The position numbers and the translations under genes are program-made. 51,217 nt of DNA from CAZCZU01 sp964503475. GTDB taxonomy: Bacteria; Pseudomonadota; Zetaproteobacteria; Mariprofundales; Mariprofundaceae. Below are positions 24,623 through 34,121 of the stretch, in pieces; within the stretch, counting starts at the first letter, position 1; every line of letters begins with the position of its first letter. The notes beneath the pieces are model-generated. The model did not search any database, was not told the origin of the DNA, and saw only the letters and a list, made by a program, of their open reading frames with translations. The DNA lies in assembly GCA_964503475.1 (NCBI GenBank), contig CAZCZU010000017.1, positions 1 through 51,217 of the forward strand, in the 5' to 3' direction.

Positions 24623-26130
24623 GCAGTCGCCTCCTGCTGTTCTGCGGCCGCCCTCTCCTCGGCAGCTTTCTTGGCTTCCATGGCGGCCTTGCGTTTGGCA
24701 GCCATTTCAGCCCGTTCCTTCTCGATTTTGGCCATGCGTTCCTGCTTGGCCTCGATCAGTCGCTTGATCTCTTCATCCTTGCGCCTGGCTTCACGACGGG
24801 CGACGAATTCGCCCTTGCCGAAGTTGAAGTAGTGCACCAGCGGGATATTGGAGGGGCAGGCATAGGCACAGGCCGCACACGATACACAGTCGGTGAGCCC
24901 GAGCTCGATGGCGCCGTCCAGGTTGCCGTTCTTCAGGTTGTTGGCCATGGAGAGCGGCAACAGCCCCATCGGGCAGGCATCGACACAGGATGCGCAGCGG
25001 ATGCACGGCTTCTCGGCCTGTTCGGCGATCTCGGCCGCGGTCAGAGCCAGGATGCCGCTGCTGCCCTTGACCACCGGCGCGTCGAGGTTGGTGATCTCCT
25101 GGCCCATCATCGGGCCGCCCATGATCAGGCGGGCCGGCTCCTCTTTGAGGCCGCAATAAGCAAGAATGTCGGAGACACGCATGCCGAGCGGAACCGAGTA
25201 GTTGCCCGGTCTGGCCACGGCATCGCCGGCCACGGTCACGATGCGGCGGGTCAGCGGCTCGCCATGACGCACGGCGCGGTGGATGGCGAAGGCGGTGCCG
25301 ACATTGTGCACCAGCACGTCGACATCGGCCGTCAGCCTGGCGGCCGGAATCTCACGCTCGGTCAGGTAGTGCACCAGCTGCTTCTCCGCCCCCATCGGGT
25401 AACGGGTCGGTACGGTGATGACATCGATATGGCGATATTTGGCCGTGGCCTCGCGCATCGCCTTCAGCGCTGCCGGCTTGTTCGATTCGATGGCGATCAG
25501 TACGTCCGGGGCACCGAAGACATTCAGCGCCTGGGCCATGATGCGGATGCCGTCGACAATCGCTTCGGCCTCCTCCTGCATCAGGCGGTCGTCGCAGGTC
25601 AGGTAGGGTTCGCACTCGCTGCCGTTGATGATCAGTGTGCCGGCCGATTTGCGCTGTCCCATGTTCAGTTTCACGGCCGACGGGAAGGTGGCACCGCCCA
25701 GGCCGACAACACCGGCGGCGGCAACGCGCGAGGCAATATCCTCCGGCTCCAGCAGCTGCGGGTGCAGCGGGGTGGGGAAATCGATGCAATCGTCACTGCC
25801 GTCGTTTTCGATGACCAGCGTCAGGGTTGGCAGGCCGGAGGGGGGCGGGGCCGGATGGGCGATGATTTCGGCGATATGGCCGGAGCAGGGGGCATGGATA
25901 TGGGCCGAGATCGAGCCCTGGCCGCGTGCCAGCAACTGTCCCTTTTTGATCAGCTGCTTTTCGACCACTTCAGGATTGGCCGGAGCGCCGATATGCTGCT
26001 TCAGTGGCACATAGAGGCGTGCGGGCGCCGGAATCACCTGGATCGGCATCTCCGAAGTCTGCTTGCGCTCCTCCGGGTGTACGCCGCCATGGCTGTGCAG
26101 CAGCTTGCGGAAGCGGGTGCCGATACTCAT
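24619..26130 (-). CDS. rnfC: Rnf complex Fe-S/NADH-binding subunit RnfC
   Basis: 503 residues. The N-terminal domain begins GGVHPEERKQTSE, followed by the nucleotide/FMN-binding core (GVVGLGGATFPSAVKLN; NGSECEPYLTCDDRLM), then two 4Fe-4S motifs, CIRCASCVDACP and CVSCAACAYACP. The C-terminus (about 440-503) is a Lys/Glu/Ala coiled coil, as in many proteobacterial RnfC proteins. It exchanges electrons between NADH and the membrane complex. Overlaps rnfB and rnfD. Confidence 0.93.
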   Translation of the reverse strand: MSIGTRFRKLLHSHGGVHPEERKQTSEMPIQVIPAPARLYVPLKQHIGAPANPEVVEKQLIKKGQLLARGQGSISAHIHAPCSGHIAEIIAHPAPPPSGLPTLTLVIENDGSDDCIDFPTPLHPQLLEPEDIASRVAAAGVVGLGGATFPSAVKLNMGQRKSAGTLIINGSECEPYLTCDDRLMQEEAEAIVDGIRIMAQALNVFGAPDVLIAIESNKPAALKAMREATAKYRHIDVITVPTRYPMGAEKQLVHYLTEREIPAARLTADVDVLVHNVGTAFAIHRAVRHGEPLTRRIVTVAGDAVARPGNYSVPLGMRVSDILAYCGLKEEPARLIMGGPMMGQEITNLDAPVVKGSSGILALTAAEIAEQAEKPCIRCASCVDACPMGLLPLSMANNLKNGNLDGAIELGLTDCVSCAACAYACPSNIPLVHYFNFGKGEFVARREARRKDEEIKRLIEAKQERMAKIEKERAEMAAKRKAAMEAKKAAEERAAAEQQEATA

Positions 26131-26666
26131 GCCGTAGCCGCCACAGGCATCGGCTTCTGCCAGCGCCAGTTATCCAGCGTGACATCCTCGTTCACCATCA
26201 CCAGGCATTCGGTCGGACAGACATCCAGGCAGAGCTTGCAGCCGTTGCAGGCATCCTGGATGACGCTGTGGATCTGTTTCGGGGCGCCGACGATGGCATC
26301 GGTCGGACATATCTTGAAGCAGCGGGTGCAGCCGATGCAGGTCTCCTCTTTGACGACGGCCAGCATCGGTGCGGATTGATCCATGCTGGCGGCTGCGGCA
26401 TCTACGCCCAGCTTCTCCGCCAGGGCCTGCACCAGCGAGGCGCCGCCCGGCGGGCAGAAGGTGACTTCGGCCTCGTGGTTGGCCAGGGCCACGGCCGCCT
26501 GCGAGCAGCCGGCATAGCCGCACTGGCCGCAGTTGGAGCCGGGCAGCAGTGCCTCCAGCTCCTCGACGATCGGCTCCGCCTCCACCTTCAGGTAGTGGGC
26601 GGAGATACCAAGGAAGAGGCCCAGGATCAGTCCCATAGCGGTCATGGTGAGAATGGTTGCCAGCAT
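26127..26666 (-). CDS. rnfB: Rnf complex ferredoxin-like subunit RnfB
   Basis: 179 residues. A hydrophobic N-terminal helix is followed by a 4Fe-4S domain (LLPGSNCGQCGYAGC ... CPPGG) and two ferredoxin clusters (CIGCTRCFKICPTDAI and CNGCKLCLDVCPTECL). RnfB passes electrons to or from soluble ferredoxin, here presumably the reductant for nitrogenase. Overlaps rnfC by four bases; 65 bases separate it from rnfA. Confidence 0.93.
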   Translation of the reverse strand: MLATILTMTAMGLILGLFLGISAHYLKVEAEPIVEELEALLPGSNCGQCGYAGCSQAAVALANHEAEVTFCPPGGASLVQALAEKLGVDAAAASMDQSAPMLAVVKEETCIGCTRCFKICPTDAIVGAPKQIHSVIQDACNGCKLCLDVCPTECLVMVNEDVTLDNWRWQKPMPVAATA

Positions 26667-26731
26667 ATTTCCTCCTTCATATGGAAAAGAGCGTCCTGCC
26701 TTTTCCCTTATCGCGAAAATCGTTTGCGTCG

Positions 26732-27313
26732 CTAATGGCTCGGAATGCCCGAGAAGCCCATGAATGCGAGCGACAGGAGCCCGGCGACAATGAATCCGAT
26801 CGGCGTGCCGGCGAACAGCGGCGGCACATCGGCCGCGGCCAGGCGTTCGCGCAGGCCGGCGAAGAGCACCATCACCAGCGTAAATCCGAGGGCTGAGCCG
26901 ACGCCGAACACCATGCTCTCCAGCAGCGAGTTCTCCTCCTGCAGGTTGAGCAGGGCGACACCGAGCACGGCGCAGTTGGTGGTGATCAGCGGCAGGTAGA
27001 TGCCGAGCAGCTGATGCAGCATCGGGCTGGTTTTGGCGATCACCATCTCGGTGAACTGCACCACGGCGGCGATCACCAGGATGAAGGCGATGATGCGCAT
27101 GTAGCCGATGCCGAGCGGCATCAGGATGTAGTGCTCGATCAGCCAGCTGGCTACGGCGGCCAGGGTGAGTACGAAGGTGGTGGCCAGGCCCATGCTGATG
27201 GCCGTATCCAGTTTGTTGGATACGCCCATGAAGGGGCAGAGGCCAAGGAACTTGACCAGTACCACGTTGTTCACCAGGGCTGAACCGATCAACAGCAGGA
27301 TATATTCATTCAT
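26732..27313 (-). CDS. rnfA: Rnf complex membrane subunit RnfA
   Basis: 193 residues, six TM helices, with the family segments NNVVLVKFLGLCPFMGVSNKLD and LITTNCAVLGVALLN whose cysteines pair with those of RnfE. First gene of the rnf operon. GGAG lies 8 bases before the ATG, and the sigma-54 promoter at 27346-27360 would give a leader of about 20 bases. Confidence 0.93.
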   Translation of the reverse strand: MNEYILLLIGSALVNNVVLVKFLGLCPFMGVSNKLDTAISMGLATTFVLTLAAVASWLIEHYILMPLGIGYMRIIAFILVIAAVVQFTEMVIAKTSPMLHQLLGIYLPLITTNCAVLGVALLNLQEENSLLESMVFGVGSALGFTLVMVLFAGLRERLAAADVPPLFAGTPIGFIVAGLLSLAFMGFSGIPSH

Positions 27314-27345
27314 CGTGCGTACTCCGTTTCATGCCCGGTTTACTC

Positions 27346-27360
27346 GCATGAAACGTGCCA
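27346..27360 (-). promoter_or_regulatory. Sigma-54 promoter of the rnf operon
   Basis: On the minus strand TGGCAC-GTTTC-ATGC differs from the TGGCAC-N5-TTGC consensus at one defined base and has the invariant GG-N10-GC spacing. The predicted start is near 27334, 20 bases before the rnfA ATG. Confidence 0.8.
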
Positions 27361-27426
27361 ATTCGGGGTGGGGCGGTGGTCGTTTGCCGGGGCTTGCCCT
27401 GGCCGGGATTAATGACCTGACACCTG

Positions 27427-27442
27427 TGTGGTTTTTGCGACA
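27427..27442. promoter_or_regulatory. NifA upstream activator sequence
   Basis: TGT-GGTTTTTGCG-ACA matches the NifA site TGT-N10-ACA. It lies about 67 bases upstream of the rnf sigma-54 promoter and about 95 upstream of the nifL-side one. Confidence 0.7.
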
Positions 27443-27466
27443 AGCCCGGAAGCGGAAAAAGGGGAT

Positions 27467-27482
27467 TGTCGGAAACACGACA
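27467..27482. promoter_or_regulatory. NifA upstream activator sequence, extended palindrome
   Basis: TGT-CGGAAACACG-ACA; with its flanks the site reads TTGTCG-N6-CGACAA, a perfect 6+6 palindrome. It lies between the divergent rnf and nifL promoters and could serve both. The 316-base interval 27314-27629 holds only these sites, with no gene. Confidence 0.75.
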
Positions 27483-27535
27483 ATCGGTTACGGTAGCAAT
27501 CGTTGTATTGCTGGAAATAGGAGGGTGCCCTTGCC

Positions 27536-27550
27536 GGGCATGCTTCTTGC
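27536..27550 (+). promoter_or_regulatory. Probable sigma-54 promoter of nifLA
   Basis: GGGCAT-GCTTC-TTGC keeps GG-N10-GC and the TTGC box; the -24 box differs at two positions from TGGCAC. The predicted start is near 27562, leaving a leader of about 68 bases before nifL. If real, NifA would activate its own operon. Confidence 0.55.
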
Positions 27551-27629
27551 GCGCCGCTATCTATAAGCATCGCAAGAGGATCATCGAGGCAAGGGATTGA
27601 GATGTGACACCACTCCGGAGGCCGGCAAC

Positions 27630-29269
27630 ATGAGTAAAGAAGAGGCGCAACCTACCCCGCAACAATTGACCAAGGTCGTCGAGGCCTTCCTGGCCGAGCC
27701 GCCCGAAGGCGTGCCGGAGATGATTCTCGATATGCTCGCCAGTTGCGGCGACATGCGCACCTCCGGCCTCTCCCCCGAGCTCTATTACAAGGCGGTCGAG
27801 CAGTCCGCCGTCGCCATCTCGATTACCGATACCGCGGCCAACATCCTCTACGCCAACAGCGCATTCAGCCGTATCACCGGCTACGCCCCGAAAGAGGTGA
27901 TCGGCCATAATCAATCCTTTCTCTCCGATAAGTCGACACCGAAGATTGTCTATGAGGCGATGTGGGCCCGCCTTTCGCAGCAGAAGAGCTGGAGCGGTAT
28001 GCTGGTCAACCGTCGCAAGGATGGCTCCCGTTATGTCGCCGACCTGGTCATCGTGCCGGTGCAAAATGCCGATGGCGTGGTCACCCATTACCTTGGCATG
28101 CATCGCGATGTCACCGAGATGAATCGCCTGGAGCAGGAGGTGCGCAACCAGAAGGCGCTGATCGAGACCGTGCTCGATGCCATGCCGATGGCCATTGCCG
28201 TGCTCGATCGCAATGGCCGCATCGTGCTCGATAATCAGGAGTACAAGAAACTGCTCGGCGATCTGCGTGTCGGCGAGCCGGCCCGCTTCTTCCTGCAGGC
28301 CCTGGGCTATGATGTGAGTGGTGGCATTGCGGGTGCTGCAGAGGGGTTCAATGCCCGCGAGGTGCGCTTCGATCCCAGGGGTGGTAACGCGCCGCGCTGG
28401 TTCTCCTGCACCGGCATCCGGTTCCGCGAGGCGGCCTTCAGTGCCGAATCCTTCTTCGACAATGCCCGCGAGGATCACCTGCTGCTGGTGGCCAGCGAGA
28501 CGACACGTGCCAAACAGCAGGAGGAGGAGCTGCGCGTTAACGCACTGCGCGCCCTGATGGCCGAAGGGGAGCGCACCCAGGGTATCCGCGAGGCGCTCTC
28601 CGGTGCCATGTACCAGCTGCAGGCGCCGTTCAACCTGATTTCCGCGGCCGTGGGTATCATGTCCCGTCGCGAGGGCCCGGCAGCAAAGGAGCGCCATCTC
28701 TACCAGGTGCTGGACGAGGCGATTAAATCGGGACGCAAGGCGATGGAGACCTTGCGTGGCTGCATGCCGAACGATACGGAGGAGGTGAGCGGCAGCGTCA
28801 ACCTGAACCAGCTGATCCGCGACCTGCTCAGTGTGAATACCCGTCGCATGCTCGGCATGGGCGTGGTGGTCGACTGGCAGCCGGATCCTGAGCTGCCGAA
28901 GGTGACGGCCAACGAAGGGGCCCTGCGTCGCCTGTTCAAGCAGCTGCTCGACAATGCCATGGATGCCATGGATGCGTCCGACATCGCCATGCGGGAACTG
29001 ACGCTCTATACCCGTACCTTCGATACCTACTGCGAGATCGGCATCAGCGATACCGGGCCGGGCATCTCCGAGGAGGATCGCATCAAGGTGTTCCAGCCCT
29101 TCTACTCCACCAAGCAGCAGCAGGGCTGCGCCGGTATGGGGCTGACCATGGCCCAGGAGATCGCCAATGAGCATGCCGGTACCATCATTATCGATCCGGC
29201 CGAGGAGACGGGCGGCTGCCGCATTCGCGTGCACCTGCCCCTTGCCCAGGCCCCGTTGGGAGGTCTGTC

Positions 29270-29273
<4 letters not shown>
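27630..29273 (+). CDS. nifL: NifL, redox/nitrogen-sensing anti-activator of NifA
   Basis: 547 residues, close to known NifL proteins. The ATG at 27630 follows GGAG. A PAS domain (about 50-165: AISITDTAANILYANSAFS, GYAPKEVIGHN, FLSDKSTP) would bind FAD as redox sensor; a second PAS-like region follows (170-285). The H-box position reads MYQLQAPFNLISAAVG with no phospho-acceptor His, as in Azotobacter NifL. The C-terminal GHKL ATPase domain (DNAMDAMDAS, DTGPGISEEDR, GCAGMGLTMAQEI) binds ADP. NifL blocks NifA under oxygen or fixed nitrogen. Overlaps nifA by four bases, which fits stoichiometric co-translation. Confidence 0.9.
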
Positions 29274-30838
<1,565 letters not shown>

Positions 30839-30902
30839 GTATTGGCATTCGAAGTTTTCACAGCAGCGGCTAACATCCCTTTCTGAAAAAGGGAGGTAGT
30901 AC

Positions 30903-31601
30903 TTGTACGCGATTATTAAGCCGCTGCTGCGCGTCTGGTATACGGTGGAACATTGGCTGGAACAGGCACCGAAAAAAACGGCGCGCAGGTTTGAGACCAT
31001 CATGTTTACCTGTTGGACCATACTTTTTCTGACTGCGTTACAAGGTATGGACATTCCATCCGATCAGGCAAACCGAATGAGCGCTATCATCATCATTTTG
31101 CTGTTGATTTATCTGGTTACGCGGTGGGTGTCGAACAGCGTTCCCGTTCAAGATAAGATCTTACGGTCGGATGTGTTTGAAATTGTTCCAGAGGACTTTA
31201 AGGCATTCGGTCATTTCATTAGTGCATTGATCGGCATTGTTGTGGTGATTTTGAGTATGCTTTTTACGGGAGAGATATGGTTATCTCTCATAGCAGGGCT
31301 TATTTTTGCAGTCCGACTCAATGATCTACATGGTCCATCTCAAGAGGATCTTGGCTGGAAAATTTCCTTGGAAGATGAGGCAGTGCTGTTTCACGGCAAG
31401 GGTAGAACGGCTCGCATTCGTTTGCCCAATGTTGTCGGTATGAAGGTTTATCTCTCTTATAACCATCCTAAGAAACTTTCTTTTAAAATGGAGGATGGTC
31501 AGTTGCATGAGGTCAAGTACTACCGGCGTATGGATGAGATTTTGGCGCACTGCACCCGTGTGGTTCCTGAATCAAAGACCGAGTGGGTCTCGTATACCTG
31601 A
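30903..31601 (+). CDS. AT-rich membrane protein of unknown function
   Basis: 232 residues starting at a TTG at 30903 with GGGAGG 7 bases upstream. Two TM helices near 33-52 and 60-78, two more near 106-140, and a soluble C-terminal domain (about 150-232) rich in beta strands (LEDEAVLFHGKGRTARIRLPNVV). The coding sequence is visibly richer in A/T than all neighbours, so recent transfer is possible. Its last 30 bases overlap the convergent TfoX-like gene. Family not recognised. Confidence 0.65.
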   Translation: MYAIIKPLLRVWYTVEHWLEQAPKKTARRFETIMFTCWTILFLTALQGMDIPSDQANRMSAIIIILLLIYLVTRWVSNSVPVQDKILRSDVFEIVPEDFKAFGHFISALIGIVVVILSMLFTGEIWLSLIAGLIFAVRLNDLHGPSQEDLGWKISLEDEAVLFHGKGRTARIRLPNVVGMKVYLSYNHPKKLSFKMEDGQLHEVKYYRRMDEILAHCTRVVPESKTEWVSYT

Positions 31602-31958
31602 TTCGTCCACGCTCTTTTGTTTTTTGCGGCTGGATTTGGCGCGCGGGTTGTAGTCGAGGCAGAGGTGAAGCCATGCATGCAGCGCCTCATCCTCATCGAT
31701 CCCCTCCGGTTCGATAAAAACGAATCCTTTCATCGGCTTGCCGGTGAAATCCATCTCCCGTGCGCCGTCGCGCGTTAAAGCCTCGTCGTAGATAGCCGGA
31801 TCGAGACGGGCCATCAGCATCTCTTTGACGATGCCGACACACATCTTGTCGCGCACCATGAAGCAGAGGCCGCCCATCATCCGTTTCTCTTCGGTCGGGA
31901 TATGAAGGTCGGCAAAGTATTGCCGTACCCGGTCGGCCAGATGTTCGTCAAATGCCAC
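31572..31958 (-). CDS. TfoX/Sxy N-terminal domain protein
   Basis: 128 residues, GTG start. MMGGLCFMVRDKMCVGIV, MARLDP and MDFTGKPMKGFVFIEPEG are typical of the stand-alone TfoX N-terminal domain, the part named after the competence regulator. The C-terminal competence domain is absent, so competence control is not implied. A basic C-terminal tail (RAKSSRKKQK) ends it. Overlaps the flavodoxin-like gene by 11 bases. Confidence 0.75.
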   Translation of the reverse strand: MAFDEHLADRVRQYFADLHIPTEEKRMMGGLCFMVRDKMCVGIVKEMLMARLDPAIYDEALTRDGAREMDFTGKPMKGFVFIEPEGIDEDEALHAWLHLCLDYNPRAKSSRKKQKSVDESGIRDPLGL

Positions 31959-32481
31959 GTTTCAAAGTCTGCATGAAGTGATCAATTCGGGGCTCAAACG
32001 TTGCAAGGTCTTCAAGCGTGGCGCGGTAGCGCGTGATCGCTTTTACATCCTCTTTCAGAGCATCGGGCAAAAGCTCCCGGATGCGCAGTTCGGCGATGGC
32101 CAGGGGACGATGCCCGGTAAGCGTGGTCAGCTCCTGCGTAATCGTGGCCTCCTGTTCCGGTGTGCCGTGGCCGCAGAGCGAGATGAAGGCGTAGCCGGGG
32201 AGGCTCGCCTGCTGCTGCTCGATCAGGCTTTTCATCGGGTTGGCCACCTTCGAGCCCCAGATCGGGGCGACGAGGATGATGCGGTCGTAATCGGCGAGCT
32301 TGCATGCAATGGGTTCAATCGCCGGGCGGCGGTTGAACATCATGTCCATGAAGATGGTGATCATGCTGCGACGTCGTTTCTCGATGACGGGGCAGCTGTC
32401 GCATGCAAGCCGTGTCGCCAGATGCTCGGCCAGCAGGCGGTTATTGCCCGAATGGGAGAAGTAGACGACCAGGGGCTTCAT
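31948..32481 (-). CDS. Flavodoxin-like protein
   Basis: 177 residues. The N-terminal FMN phosphate loop reads VVYFSHSGNNRLLAEHLA and the second flavin-contact region APIWGSKVANPMKSLI, as in flavodoxins and WrbA/NAD(P)H-quinone oxidoreductase relatives. Insertions (KRRRSMITIFMDMMFN) differ from classic flavodoxins. Acts in cytoplasmic electron transfer; partner unknown. Four-base overlap with the YihY-family gene upstream. Confidence 0.78.
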   Translation of the reverse strand: MKPLVVYFSHSGNNRLLAEHLATRLACDSCPVIEKRRRSMITIFMDMMFNRRPAIEPIACKLADYDRIILVAPIWGSKVANPMKSLIEQQQASLPGYAFISLCGHGTPEQEATITQELTTLTGHRPLAIAELRIRELLPDALKEDVKAITRYRATLEDLATFEPRIDHFMQTLKRGI

Positions 32482-33866
32482 GTGCCCGCTTGCTTCGCCT
32501 CTTCGTCCGCCTCTTCGTCCGGAGCTGACGGCAGCTCCGGTTGGGATGCAACGAGGTCCCTGAGGGTCTGTGCCCCGGTCGCCTTATCGATGGCGGCATC
32601 GCGGGCTGCGAGCAGGCTATCGACAGCACTCGCCTTCGGCAGTCGCCAGGGGGTGGTGCTGCCGCCTTCACTGCCCGAGCGCACGGCATCGAGAATCTGC
32701 CTGAGCGGGATGGTCTCCATATCCTGTGCCGGCACAAAGGGCGGGGTCGGCTCACTGGTCTGGATGATCAGTTCCTTTGAGTGCAAACGGTTCAGCACCA
32801 TCTCGGCCACATTGCGCGGCACGCCCAGCCAGCGGGCCAGCTCATCCAGTTGCCAGCCACTCCGGTGGCGATAGTAGTGGCTGCCGATGAAGTGCATGGT
32901 CAAAAGCGACAGCCGTTCGGTCATCTCGGCGCTCAGCTCCAGGTGGCCGCGTCGCATGCCGATGTGCTCGGGATGCTGGACATAGAAGGCGATGCTGGTG
33001 CCGAGCAGCAGAATCAGCCAGCTGATAAAGAGCCAGATCATGAACAGGATCAGGATGGCGAAGCCGGAGTAGATGGCGGTGTAGTTGCCGGAATTGGCGA
33101 TGAAGGTGCCGAAGGCCCAGCCCGTACCCTCCCAGGCGATACCGGCCACCATACCGCCGATCAGGGCGGGTGCGATGCGCACGCGGGTATTGGGCATGAA
33201 GACGTAAACGAAGGTGAAGGCGATGATGACCAGCGCGTAGGGGATCAGTTCGCCGATCGAGGCGACCACCATGCCCATACCCGGCAGCTCGGAAAGTGTC
33301 TGCATCACCGAGGAACTCATCATGGTGCCGGTGATGCCCAGGGCCGAGAAGATCAGCAGGGGGCCGACGAGAATCACGCTCAGGTACTCGCTGAAGCGCT
33401 GCCCCAGCGGGCGGGCCTGATCGATGTGCCAGATGTAGTTGAACGACTTCTCGATCTTGTGCAGCAGCGAGATCACCGTATAGACCAGCATGCCCAGGCC
33501 CAACGAGCCCAGCACGCCCACCTTGATATTCTCCACGAAACCGACGATCTGGCGGGCCACCTCCTCGCCCTTGTCGCCCAGCGGGGCGAGGGCATTGAGC
33601 AGGACAGGCTCCAGCTGGTTGTGCACCCCGAAGCCCTTCAGTACCGAGAAGGTGAGGGCCAGCAGCGGCACCAGCGACAGCAGGGTGGTGTAGACCAGGC
33701 TCATCGCCCGCAGGGTGAGCTGGCCATCGAGGAAATCACGAATCACCGCATAGCCGATCTGCAGGGTGCGGGTCAGCAGGGCCTCCCAGCGGGGCAGGGC
33801 CTCGATATCCTCCGGCCAGAGAACTTTCAGCAGTATCGCCTTCCATTGCATGATTTTGTCGTACAT
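32478..33866 (-). CDS. YihY/UPF0761 family membrane protein with C-terminal helix-turn-helix domain
   Basis: 462 residues from the ATG at 33866, preceded by AAGGGG. Six TM helices (about 50-300) with the YihY signature (LTLRAMSLVYTTLLSLVPLLALTFSVLKGFG; SGNYTAIYSGFAILILFMIWLFISWLILLLG). The family was once called ribonuclease BN but is not a nuclease; its role is unsettled. Residues about 310-400 form a winged-helix-like domain (WQLDELARWLGVPRNVAEMVLNRL), followed by an acidic tail. First gene of the operon with the flavodoxin and TfoX-like genes. Confidence 0.82.
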   Translation of the reverse strand: MYDKIMQWKAILLKVLWPEDIEALPRWEALLTRTLQIGYAVIRDFLDGQLTLRAMSLVYTTLLSLVPLLALTFSVLKGFGVHNQLEPVLLNALAPLGDKGEEVARQIVGFVENIKVGVLGSLGLGMLVYTVISLLHKIEKSFNYIWHIDQARPLGQRFSEYLSVILVGPLLIFSALGITGTMMSSSVMQTLSELPGMGMVVASIGELIPYALVIIAFTFVYVFMPNTRVRIAPALIGGMVAGIAWEGTGWAFGTFIANSGNYTAIYSGFAILILFMIWLFISWLILLLGTSIAFYVQHPEHIGMRRGHLELSAEMTERLSLLTMHFIGSHYYRHRSGWQLDELARWLGVPRNVAEMVLNRLHSKELIIQTSEPTPPFVPAQDMETIPLRQILDAVRSGSEGGSTTPWRLPKASAVDSLLAARDAAIDKATGAQTLRDLVASQPELPSAPDEEADEEAKQAGT

Positions 33867-33945
33867 AAAACCCCTTATCCGAAAAGCCGACGTTCTGCGT
33901 GCCAATTATAGCCTATCCATCGCTTTTCAGCGCCCGGCCGCGAAA

Positions 33946-33961
33946 TGTCGAGTTCGGGACA
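33946..33961. promoter_or_regulatory. NifA upstream activator sequence 1 of nifB
   Basis: TGT-CGAGTTCGGG-ACA, matching TGT-N10-ACA, about 96 bases upstream of the nifB sigma-54 promoter. Confidence 0.7.
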
Positions 33962-33978
33962 ACGGCTGCGGCAGCCCT

Positions 33979-33994
33979 TGTTGTCATTGTGACA
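33979..33994. promoter_or_regulatory. NifA upstream activator sequence 2 of nifB
   Basis: TGT-TGTCATTGTG-ACA, matching TGT-N10-ACA, 62 bases upstream of the nifB sigma-54 promoter and 17 bases from the first site. Confidence 0.75.
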
Positions 33995-34056
33995 TGGCGC
34001 GGATGGCGTGCGCATAAACTGCCTTTTATTTCAGTATCTTGCACGTGGTATTAGGT

Positions 34057-34071
34057 TGGCACGCTCCTTGC
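34057..34071 (+). promoter_or_regulatory. Sigma-54 promoter of the nifB operon
   Basis: TGGCAC-GCTCC-TTGC is a perfect match to the sigma-54 consensus. The predicted start is near 34083, giving a 39-base leader to the nifB ATG. Confidence 0.9.
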
Positions 34072-34121
34072 CAACAGTGGAAGTGGGGCACTACCCCAAA
34101 TCCGCAGAACCGGAGGATGGC

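Noticed and set aside
27301..27629. CRISPR-like or tandem repeat array in the rnf-nifL gap
   Set aside because: The repeated TTGTC/GACAA blocks are NifA sites of 16 bases, not evenly spaced repeats with spacers.
31572..31601. Overlapping 3' ends of the AT-rich gene and the TfoX-like gene as evidence that one is false
   Set aside because: A 30-base convergent overlap is tolerable; both have independent support (ribosome site and membrane pattern; TfoX motif).
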